A stretch of 64,000 bases of DNA. Origin: Pseudomonas sp. L5B5. GTDB taxonomy: Bacteria; Pseudomonadota; Gammaproteobacteria; Pseudomonadales; Pseudomonadaceae. Position 1 is the stretch's first letter, and each line of letters begins with the position of its first letter. Position numbers and translations under genes: made by a program. The notes under the pieces are model-generated. The model saw only the letters and a program-made list of their open reading frames with translations. It made no database searches and was not told the origin of the DNA. The stretch lies in assembly GCF_020520285.1 (NCBI RefSeq), contig NZ_CP084742.1, positions 1,302,001 to 1,366,000 on the forward strand, read 5' to 3'. Positions 32,014 through 44,000 of the stretch are shown piece after piece.

Positions 32014-35000
32014 TTAAAGCGTCAGTTGCTTGCGCTCCTCCTCGGTCAGGCGCGCCCGTGCCTGTTCGTTGAGCGGTCCGGCGCCCAGTACCTGCACCGG
32101 GCTGTCCGGATTGTAGGCCGGGGTATGCCCGGCTTCCTCGCGCGGGCGCTGCACCTGTTCGGAACCAAAGCCCAGCACCTCCACGGTGACGATGGACGCC
32201 CGGCCCTGCCTGGCCGCGGCCTGCTGGTTGCGCTGCGCGTCCTGGGCGGCCTGGGACGCCGCCGAGCCGGCGGCACTGGCCGAGGTCATGGCATTGGTAT
32301 TGATGGCCGCCGTCATCGGTATCCCGGAGGTCTTGCCCTGGGTCTGGATGTTCGCCGCGTTGACCACCTGCAGGGCGGCGATGTTGACACTGCCCGAGAC
32401 CCGGATTCCGGCCTCGCCGGCGTCGATGGTGCCCAGCGGCGCGATCAGGTCGATGTCACCGGACGGCACTTCGGGAATTGGCGCCAGGGTGGCGATCCCT
32501 GCACCGGTGCTGGGCACCGAAGGCGACAGGCTGACGTTGCCCCAGGTGTCGTAGACCCGCTTGGGCGGGGTATAGACCACGGTGGTCTTGGAGCCCCGGC
32601 CGGCGTTGATGTCACCCTCGGCCGACCAGCCCATGATCGCTCCGCCGAAGGTGGTCATGATCCGGCTCTGTCCCAACAGGATGCTGCCCATGGAGTAGAG
32701 CTGGATATCCCCCGTGCCCTGGGTGATGACCCCTGCCGATGCCGGCGGTGCATTGCCTTCGATACCGAAGGTCTGGCTGCCACCGGGGGTCAGCATCTGG
32801 ATATTGCCGCCGAAGTTGGTGTGCACTCCAGAGCCACCGAACAGGGTGATGTCGCCCTTGTAGGTGATCGGGTTGCCGGCCACGTCGGTGACCGGGAACA
32901 ACGCCGCGATCGCCGCCCGGCCCCGGGCATAGCTGCCCTGGCGGACCCCGCCGGCCTCGTTGTACTCGCGACCGGCCGCCTTGAGCTCGGCAAAATACAC
33001 TTCCCGGGCGAACACCCGCTGCTGCTCTGCCGGCAACCCCGCATAGTAGGCCCGGGCCTCGGTCGCGCTGCCGACGAAACCGAAACGCTCGGCCAGCCAG
33101 GCCACCAGCTCGCCCTCGTAGGTCTTGGCCACCCGTTTGCCGGCCAGCGACTCGCCGCTGCCTGCCAGGTTGGCCGAATCGAGGTAAGCCTCGAGGAAGC
33201 GCCGGTAATCCGGCCCCTGGGCGCCGACCCCGGCCTGCATCACGATGCTCGCCCCCGGACGGCTGTCCCCCGGTGCCACGGCGCCAAGGCTGGTGACGCT
33301 GACCTTGTCCTCCATCAGGATGTTGCGCCCCGCTGTCAGCTCCAGGGTACCGGGGCCGGCGACGTTGAAGTTGCTGTAGAGGATGTCGCGTCCGGCGCTG
33401 ACGATGGAGATATCGCTGGGGTTGTCGTGGATGAACAGGTTGCCGGTGAAGGTGTAGCGGCTGAAGCTGTCACCAGCTCCTTCGGCACCACTTGGGGGGA
33501 CCCCGCTGCTGACGATATCGCGCCCGGCCATCATCCACACCGGACCACCACCCTCATGACGCGTCTGACCGAAGCGCGGGTCCGCATAGTTGGTGAATAC
33601 CAGGCTACGACCACTGCTGACCGCCAGCAGGTCGCCATTGAGCGCATAGAAACGCGCGGGCTCGCTACTGCGACGCCCACCACTGGTGGCCGAAGGCGAA
33701 CCGAAAGCGAACAACGGATAGCTGCCCACCTTGGCAAGGTTCGCATCCGCGGACAGGTTGCCCATCCCGGGGATCAGTACCCCATTCCCATCCCAGGCCT
33801 CATAGGCCGGATTGAAAGGCGTTGCCAGGGCAGCCGGCGCCGCGAAGGACTGGTTGATGGACAAGTTGCCGCCATAGATCGAATCCCCCGCCAACAACTG
33901 CAACTGGCTGTTGTTCGAAGGCGCCAGCACCAGGGTCGAGCGGTTGTTGTTCACCGTGCCGACCCCTTTCGCGCTGCCGTAGTACAGGCTGCCGCTGGCG
34001 GCCGTCACCCGCAGGATCGACGGATAGACCACCGCCAGGTCGGTTTCTGCCGCCGTCATCATCGGCGTGGCATTGCCGCCTGCGGAATACAGGTCGATGG
34101 CGGTGCGTTCGGTCCACAGGGAGAACCAGCTTTGCCCTGTGCCCTTGACACCATCGAGGGCATAACCGTTCATCAAGGAGGTGCGTCCCGGATCGATCAC
34201 GCCCTGCAGAACCAGATCACCGCGGGTCGACAGATTGAATGTGGCATCACCCGGTACCAGGGTGATCCCCCCTGCCGCCAGGGCCGTGGTGGCCCGTACA
34301 GGATCGAAGGCCCGGGTTTCTCCCGCACTGTGGTCTTCCGGACGGCTGCCATAGTGCAGGTCCAGGCTACCCACCGAAGCCCCGAGCACCTGGGCATTAC
34401 CCCGCAGATCCAGCAGTACGCCGTCAGTCTGGCTCTGCTTGGTGAGGCTGCTGCCCGGGTTCAGGCCTCCACCCACCTCAAAGCGCAGGTCTCCGCCACC
34501 GGTCAATTGCAGTCCGCCATCGGCGGTGACCCTGCCGGTGCTGCCTACCGCCAGCACCAGCCCCTGGGTGCGTGGGTTGGCCGATTGTTCCACCACGCTG
34601 CCGACTAGCGGCTTCAGCACGCCAGCATCGCCGCCCACCCGTACATCGAGGTTGCCGCCACCCAAGGTGCCGAAACCGGTAAAGCCCACCAACTGGTCGG
34701 CGGTGGCGGTGGCGGTGTAGCTGCCAAAGTTGATCCACCAGGCCGTCGGCAAGGATTGCCCTCCCCCCTGGCGCCACAACCAGTTGCCGACCTGGGTCGA
34801 GTCATGGCCACTGTCCTGGGGATTGGGCCGGGCCTGGGACTGCGCCGCGGTATCCACGATGTTGCCGGTCAGGTTGCCGCCAACCCGCAGGCTCAGGTTG
34901 CCACCTCCATCGGGATACCAGGCGCGGTACAGGCTTTCGCTACCACCATCGACGAACTTCTCGAAGTAGCTGTTCACATCGTTGAGCACCGTGGTGCCCC

Positions 35001-38000
35001 GGCCCGCAGCCTTGGCCTGGTTGTAAGGAGAACCTGGTGCAGTGGCCTGCGATGAGCTGCCGGCGGTGTAGACCCCATACAGAGAGTCCATGCTCAGGTT
35101 GCCGGCACTGAGCAACTCAAGATCGCCGGTGCCGGTGCGGATCACGCTGAAGCGCGTGCTCGATGGTGTGGCGGCATACTCCTTGTCGGCCATGGCTACG
35201 CAGTATGCCGGGTTGTCCTGGCAGAAAGCCTCGACGGAGGACTGCCCCAGGTCCTGCAGCATCTTTTCATCGATTCTGTCGCCGACCTTGACCACGATCC
35301 CGGATTCCGCCAGGTCAGTTACCGCTTGCTGGGTCCAGGCATAGCTGGCCTTGATCGCGCAGTAAGTCGGAGTGTCCTGGCAGAACTGGTCGATGGAGGT
35401 CTGGCCAAGATCGATCAGCATCTGCTCATCGATCGGCTCGCCAGCCTTGACCACGATCCCGGACCCGGCAAGATCGTCCACGGCCTGTTGAGTCCAGGTC
35501 TGCACCCCCTTGGCCGGCATCTCCTTGGCGAACATGCCGTAGTGACTGTCAGCCAGATGCAGGTCGCCGTTACTCGGGTTGGCTTGCAGGATGCGACTGT
35601 CGGCGGCCGTGGTATCGCCCCCCGCCACCAGGCGCAGGGACCAGGACTGCGAACCCTCGGCGAGCATCGGTGCAATGGCCCAGAGCTTGCCCTGGCGCCC
35701 CGCCTCCTCGGCACGCAAGGCGATGGAGCTGACACCGTCCGGCAACTTGACGTTGGTGCCCGAGGGAATCAGCGCGCCCTTGGCCAGCGGCTTGCTGCCG
35801 TCGAGCAGCACCAGGCCGCCAACCGCCGTGGGCAGATCCACGCCCTTGGGCCAGGTCATGGCCTTGACCCGGGTGTTCTGGGCCAGCAGGCTGCCCGCCT
35901 CCAGCTGGGTACCGGCTGCCAGGGTCTGGGCCTCGCCGAGCAGGGTCCCGGCAGCGAACAGCAGGTTGCCTGCGGCATCGCGCACGGCCGCCGCCAGTAT
36001 GGTGCCGGCCGGCAGGGTCAAGCTCTGGTCCAGCGTCGCGGCAACCGGCAGGCGAGTGCCCGCCGCCAGGGTCAGGCCCTTGATCGGCAGGTCGTAGTTG
36101 AGGCTGGCACCGGTCGGGAAACTGGTGCCATCGGCCAGGGTCACCCCGGTGCCCGGCACGATGATGTTGCCGCCAGTGAAATCCACCCCTGGCAACAGCA
36201 CCCAGCCCTTGTCATCCACGGTCTGCGGTGGTGGAGCAAAACCGTCGTTGATACTGCCGTAGATGCTCAACTCGCCGCCCGCGCGCAGTACCAGGGTACC
36301 GACCTCGCCGGAGCCATACACCGACGTCTGCTGGCTGTGGGGATTGACGCTGGCATAACGATAACCGGACAGATCCAGGTCGCCCTGCACCACCAGGTCG
36401 CCGCCAGGGGTCTTGCTGACGATCTGGACGCCGGGACGCAAGTGGAAAGCGTCGGCATAACCGGCATTGTTCAACCCGGCCAGCTTGTTGTGCATCAGGT
36501 CGTCGTTCTGCAGGGCCGCCTTGATGAAGGCCGTGCTCAGTACATGCTTTTGGTCCAGGTAGTCCTGGGTGATCTCCTGGTAGGGACGACCGCTGGCAGC
36601 GTCGTTCTTCTGCGGCGCGTCATCGTAGCTGACCATGCCGTTGACCGCAATCGAGCGCGCGCCCTGGATGTCCAGGCGGCCCCGGGCGTCGATGGCGATG
36701 TCGTCGCTGCTGCCGTCGAGCTTGAACAGGCGTGGGGCATTGAGTTCCAGGGTGCCACGGCTGCGGCCGTCGTTCTGTCCCGCCGCACCTCCGACCGTCA
36801 CGTCGGTGCCGTGGCGCAGGTCGATGCGCGCGCCCTCGGCCAGGGTCAGCTGGCCCTTGCCAGAGCCCAGGACCACCGTGGCGCGGTTGGGCGAATCGAT
36901 GATCTTGCCGTAGCTGTCCACCCGCAGCGCGCTGCCGTGGGCATCGAGCACGGCATTAGCGTCCAGGGCCAGGCCATTGCCGGCTGCCAGGTTGATGCTG
37001 CCGACCCGCTCGCCACTGGCGTCCACCAGGCCGTTGACCCGCAGGCTGCCGTTGTCCAGGGAGACGCTGATGCTGTTGGCCTTCAGGCCATTGCCGATGG
37101 TCAGGTCACCCTGCTTGAGCTGGAAACTGCGGGCGCCATACACCTGCCCCTGGTTCAGGCGCTGGTTGAGGGCGGCGAACTGCTCGTCCAGGGTGCCACT
37201 GCCGCCCAGGCGCTGGGCCTGGATTTCCACCGCGCCGCCCAGGTAGGGCACTCGGGTGCCGCCAGCATCGTAATAACCGCTGCTGGCACCGAGGATCTTG
37301 CCTGCAAGGTCCACCAGCCCGGCGCCACCGTCCAGGGCCACGGCCCGCAACTTGCCGGCCTGGTTGTTCTGCGCCGACAGATCGATGCTCGCACCCGCCG
37401 CCTGCAGCACGTTGCCGGCGCGACTCTGCAGCAGCACCTCGCCACCGGCGCCGTACTGGGTCACGTCGTTGAAGGCAATGGCGCGCCCGGCCACGTCGAT
37501 CAGCGCGGCGTCGGTCAGTTGCACATCGCCACGAGCCTCCAGGGTCACCTTGCCGCTGGGCAGGACCACGGCGCTGTCCAGGCGGATGCTGTCGCCACTC
37601 AAGGACAACTCGGCGCCCTGGCCGTTGGCCTGGCCACGGGTGCCACTGCCTGCGCCGATATCGATGGTGCCACCGGCGCTGATGCGGTTTACCGAACCGG
37701 CTTCGCCGGTCATCAATGGAGTGCGGATGCTCAGGTTGCCGCCGCTGTAGGCAAACCCCTTGAGCGGATCGTAGCCACCCTGGCTCTGGTAGACCGCGAG
37801 GCTGCCCTTGTGGTTGGCGGTGATGCGCTGGCTGGCGTTGAGATTGACGTTGGCAAAACCCAGGGCCAGCCGATCGAAGGTCTTGGTGCTGCTGGGCTGG
37901 GCAAAGGCGCCGTAACCGAACTCGATGCGCTCGGCATTGATATCCAGGCGCCCGCTGCCAGTACCGGCGCCACCAGCCACCACCGCCCCGGCCGGCGCCT

Positions 38001-41000
38001 GGGCGCCCAGCCAGATCAGGTTGGCGGTATGGATGCTGGCCACATCATTGGCGCCACCAGAACCGTAGATGGCCGGGGTCGAGAGCATGAGGTTGCTCAG
38101 CAGTGACTTGCCGGTGGCCGGATCGTAGGTATCCAGGCCCGCACTGCCGTAGAAGTTGAAGCTGTCCCGGGCCGAGAGTTGCAGGGTCTCCAGGGCCGGG
38201 GCGCCGAACTGGGTGTCACCACGCAGCAGGCGGTCCAGTACCTGCTGGGTCAGGGTCATGCCGGCGGGCAGGCGATTGCCTGCGGCCGCGGCGGCCAGGG
38301 CTTCGGGGCTGCCGACGTTGATACTGCTCAAGCCCAGGTTCAGGTGCCGGGTGCCATAACGCACCTGCTCGCCCAGCTCGAAGGTCTTGTCGGTCAGGGC
38401 CACGATGCTGCCCTCGGAATACAGGGCCGTCTGTCCGGCGCAGGCAGTCGAGCTGCAGCTTCCGACCTTGATGCCGCTGCTCGTCCCCTGCCTCGCGGGC
38501 GCACTGATCACATTGAGCAAGCCGTTGGACACCGCCAGCATGTTGCCCACTTGATAGGTAAAACCGTCCCGTGCGTCGTAGCTGGCCTTGCCACGACCGA
38601 TGGTGTTGATCGAGGCACCTTGCTCCACCACGATCTCGCCGGAGTTGGCGACCAGGAACACCTCCGGCGCCGCCAGGGTCGCGCCCTGGCGCAGGATGAT
38701 CGAACCATTGCTGGTGTTGGTGCCTTCAGCCAGGGTAATGAAGTTGCCGCTCTGGCCATACTTGACCAGGGTCAGGCCGCCGAGCATCAGGCGCGAGGCC
38801 CCCAGCGCATTGAGGCTGTCGGCATCCAGGGTGATCCCGCTGAAACCGTCGGTGGCCGGCTGCCCGGACTTCACCACTTCGATGCCACCCCCGCTGCTGC
38901 GGTTCAGCACCGACACCGTGCCACCAAAGCCCCCCGTGGCGGCTTCGAAGCGGCCGGTGCCCTGGAAGGAGAACGCCTCGGCTCCGGCGCCGGCCTCAAG
39001 GGCCAATTTCAAGGTCTTGGCATCCACGGGCAGGGTTGGCCGTGGCACTCCGAGCCTGGCGGCATCGGCCACGGCGAACTGGGCGTAGCTGGTCTCGTTG
39101 TACTGCGAGTAACGGCGCAGGGTATCGGCCGAGGTCAGGATCAACTGGCTGGCGACACTGTTGCCAATCCCGGTGTTGGCGATGGACAAGCGCCCGGCGG
39201 TGGACCAGGAGCCATTGCGCATCTGCTGGGCCGAGCCCTCGCTGCCCAGGCCGGCCAGGCCGTTGATCTCCACACGGAACGCCCCCGGCATCAGGGCATA
39301 GGTGGATGGCATCAGGGTATAGGTGCCCGCCGCCAGGCCCGGCACCCCGGCACCAATGGTCACCTGCTGGCCGACCAGCGGGTCCACCGCGCCACCTTCC
39401 GGTGCCACCGGCGCATAGCCTGGCTGTGCACCGGGGACGATGGCATAGATCGGGTTGCTGGCCAGGCCCGGCAGGACCAGGCCGCCGTTGGCGCCGATCT
39501 GCACCAGGGGGCTGTAGCGGGCGTCAGTTGAGCCGCCGCGCCCCGAGATGAATCCCGCGCCCAACAGCTCGCCACCGCCGGACAGGTCCAGGGTCGCCCC
39601 TTGCTGTACCTTCACCGACTTGCCACCCAGGATCACGCCGACACTCAGCTCGCTGTTTTCATTGACCAAACCACCCTGGCCCACGAAGCTCACGGTCTTG
39701 CCGTTGTACTTGTAGACCTGGCCATCGACGGTGCCGCCATAGGGCAACACCAGGCCCTTGCCGCTGACCGAGGTCAGGCTGCCCGGCAACAGTTCGACCT
39801 TGCTGCTGCCCAGGTTGCCGATCTCGATCAGGCCCAGGGGCGCGCGCACCACTCCACCCTGCTTGATATTGGCGGCGCCCAGTTGCAGGCGGCCGAAGGC
39901 CGAGTACGGCACCGCCAGGTCAGCGCTGCCATTGCGCGCGATGGTCAGGGTCCGTGTCGGATCGAATGCGAGGCCTGCGAAATCGTACTTGTAACCGGCG
40001 ATCACCCGAGCCCCGACCTCGGTGCCCGGATACAGCTGAGCAGCGCGCAGGGTCATGTCGCCCTGGGTCAGCAACTGGGTGCTGATACCCTTGGCGATCA
40101 CATCGACGCCGACACCGGCGAGGAAGCGCAGGTCGCCCTGGCTGTCGAGCTGGACGTGATCGAAGCCACGGCGCTCGATGTTCACCAGGCTGCTGTCGGC
40201 CAGGCGCAAGTCGCCCTTGCTGCCAAACATCACATTGCCACGCACATCGATCAGGTTGCCGCTGGCGTTGAACAGTGCCTGGGTGGCGCGTTCCGACGGC
40301 CTGCCGATGGACACCACCGGACGGACATACTGGTCCTTGGCTTCCAGCGGGGCGAGGATGCCCGCCAGCAGCAGGTAAGGTGCCGACAGGTCGACCCGGC
40401 TCGTGGCCGCGGCCTTTTCCGTCAGGCTCAGGGCACCGCTGTACAGGCGCAGGCTCTGGCCCATGTGCAGCGCGACGTCATTGTCGAAGCTCAGCAAGCC
40501 GTTGCTCAGCAACGCCAGGTTATCGAAACCGCCCGCGCTGACCTGGTCCACCCCAAGCCGGCCATGGCCATATTCCAGGCCCGCAGCCGCTGCCTCTGGC
40601 GAGTCGGCCAAGGTGCCGCTCTGGTGAGTCTGGCTGAGCACCAGCTCCCGGGCCTTGAGCACCCGGTCGGTCACCGCGTTCTTGGTGTAGTACGGACTCT
40701 CCAGGGCCACCGAAAGACTGCCGCCCGCCGCACCGGCGCCTCCGGCCCTGGCCACGAAGCTGCCATCCAGGTACAGGCCGTTGTTGGAGGCGAAGCTGAT
40801 GCTGCCGCCATTGCTGGCCACCTGCACCCGGCCCTGGCCGGGAACATCCAGGGCGGCCTGGGAGCCGGACGCGTCCAGCCGCGCACCGTCACGCACCACC
40901 ACGAACAGGTCGCTGGCCTTGGCGATGCCGGTGGCCAGGTCGATCTCGCCACCGATGCTGATACTGCCGCCGTTGCGCACCTGGCCATAGCTGCGGCCAC

Positions 41001-44000
41001 GGTTGTCCACGGCGCTCGCCGCCCGCGTCGCGACATCGATCAGCGCGTGCTCGCCGACCCAGATCGAACGCCCGTGACCGGCAGCATTGGCCGCTTCGGA
41101 ACTGGCCACGGTGAGGCCGCCGAGGCTGACGCTGCCGCCCCAGGCATTGAGGGTGCCGTTCATGGTCAACTGGCCGACGCTGCGCAAGTTGATGGCCTGC
41201 CCCGGGTCGACATTGACCACCGCGCCCTGGCCCACGCTCAGCTCGGTGGTCGCCAACTGCGCTCCGGTGGAATACTGGTTGCCGGCGGTCAGGGTCAATC
41301 CGGCGCCACGGCGCTGGGTCAGCACGCTCCTGGTCGCATCCTCCTGGTACAGGTCCGGCAGCCAGCGTTCCAGCACGCTGGCCGGGTCGCTGCCGGTGGC
41401 TGCGTTGCTCGCCTGGGCGCCCAAGCGATAGACCGGAACATTGACATCGACCTTGGCCCCGTCGGCCACCTTCAGCCCTTCATTGCCGGTGATGTCGTAG
41501 GCCGAGAAACCCTTGTCGAAGAAGTCCCCCGCCAACTGCAGTGTGCCGGCCTGCGGCGCCACGTCCCGGGCGCCGATCAGCACCTTGTGCGCCTGCAGGG
41601 CCAGGGTTCCACCGCCATTGACCCCGTAGCCGCGTAGCTCCCCGGACACATCCAGCTTGCCATCGGCCGCCAGGGTCACGTCGCCGCCCTTGCCACCGCT
41701 GACCTTGCCCTCCATGCCGATGGTCGCGCCGGAGCTGGCATCCACCAGGCTGCCGTTGGCCAGGTTGAGATCGCCGCTGCTGCGCAGCGAGACCTTGCCG
41801 CCATTGATGAAGGGCACGCCGCCGTTGTTCAGCGGATCGAGAGCCAGGTTGTTCCAGCGCCCCGCCACATCCAGCTTGACCGCGCTGGCCACATCGACCC
41901 GGGCCTGGGCTCCACCGACCGGTGCGAGGATCACGTCACTGACCACAAAATTGCGGTTTACATCCACCTGGTTCAACACGTTGCCGGCATTGATGCTGCC
42001 GCCATGGGCCGTGAGGTTGGCGTTGACCTTGACCTGCGGGCCGAACAGGGTGATATCGCCGCCGTCGGCCACTGTCAACGCGCCATTGACCTGGATCTGC
42101 TGCCGGGCACCGACCTTGATCGCCCCCAACTGATAGTCGTTGAGCTGGTCGCTGTCGAGTACCAGCCGCCCCTGGCGGTTGGCCGGCAAGGCGCTGTCCA
42201 GGTCCAGGCCGTCGGCGATCTTCTGCTGGTTGCCGTCGATCAGCACCTGGTCCACGGTGGGGTTCAGGGCGTAACGCAGGGTGCCGCTGGCCTTGTTGTA
42301 GATCGGCGTGTAGTTGCCGATGATCAACTGCGCGCGCTGGGCGGCGGCCTTGTGGGATTGCTGGTAGCCGTCGAGGTTGAGCTTGGGTGCCTGGGTCTGG
42401 CGGTCGCCCTTGAACACATCGCTGACCAGTTGCCCTTCCAGCACCGCGTTGCCGGTGCCGATCACCAGCTTGCCGGCATCCCGGCCGACGGTGTAGCCGG
42501 CTTCGTAGCGCTGCTGCTGGGCGATCAGCGGGTTGTAGTAATAGTCGGTACGACCCCAGCGCGGGCTGGTGTCCACATACCCCTTGTAGATCCCGGTGTA
42601 GAGCAGGTCACCCGGCGCCCGGGACAATTCGTAAAGACGCCCGTCCACGCCCTTGAGCCAGGTCTGCTGGATCACCCCGCCCTGAACGTCCACGGTGCCG
42701 CCGGACAAGTTCAACTGCGCGCCGGACTGGGTCACCACATCCTTGCCGGTGAAGGTCAGGGTTCCGCCCTGGGCCATCCACTCACCGATGCTGTGGCCCT
42801 GGGTGCCCAGGTAACCGCCCACTTCCAGCAAGCCACCGGCGGTGTACCAGCGATCGCTGGCATACCCGTTGGTGCCCGCCGGGACGAAGATCAACTCGCG
42901 CAGGTCGACCCACACGTCGTTGTTGATCAGCTTGCCGCCATCACGGTTGCCCGCCGAGTCGCGCTGCTCGTTGCCCTGGATGTTGATCTTGATGTTGTTG
43001 GCTTCCATCGCCAGCTTGACCCCGACAGCGCCGGCGACATCGATCACCGCGCCATCGCGCACCAGGCTGCGCTGACCGGCGCTGACGGCCACCTGGCCGC
43101 CGGTAGCGAGGGTGATGGAGCCCTTCTGGAAGTCCACGGTGCCGCCACTGACGATCTCCACCCGCGACTGGTCGGTGCGATCGGCGACACTGCTGAGGTT
43201 GTTGAACGGGCCGGTGATCAGGTTGCTCGGGGTGCCGTCGAGGTTGCCCAGGCCATTGTTGCGCTGGCTATCCAGGGCGCTGCTACCACTGCTGTCCAAC
43301 ACAATCGCCGTGGTGCTGCCCTGCCCCAGGGTCACGCTGCCGGTGCCGTCGCTGGCGGAGTTGAGCAAGTGGATGGTGCCCCGGGTATCCACCGAGGTAC
43401 TGGCCAGGGCCACGCCATTCTGCTGCACCTGGTGCCCGGTCAGGGTGATATCGCCAGTGGAGGCCATGATCAGGCCGTTGTTGCTGACCGTGCCGGCACT
43501 GCTGCCGGGCTTGAGCGCCGTGGCCACTTCATTGCCACGGGTGGTGGAGCGCTGGTTGCCCTCGGTGCCAACCCCGCGGCGGATGTAGAAGCTGTCGCCG
43601 GCGGCCAGGGTGGTCTGGCCCTTGGCGGTGACGATGGTCCCGGCGTTCTCCACTTCGCTGCCCAGCAGCAAGGCGTAGCCACCGGCGTCGGTGGAGGTGG
43701 CCGGAGCATGGGTCTGGATCAGCGCACCGCCCTGGACCAGGACCTTGCCTGCGGCATCGGTGAAGGTCGGCTGGGTGCCATTGGCGTCGACATACAGGCC
43801 ACGCTTGCTGAACTGCTCGTCGCTGATGGTGGCTGCAGCCGCCACCAGGTTGCGCACGTTGACCTGGCTGGTACCGCTGAACACCACGCCGTTGCGGTTG
43901 ATGATCATCACCGTGCCGGCGCCCTTGATCTGGCCCTGGATCTCGCTGGGCCGGCCGTTGGGATCATTGACCCGGTTCATCAGCGCCCAGTTGGACTGCT

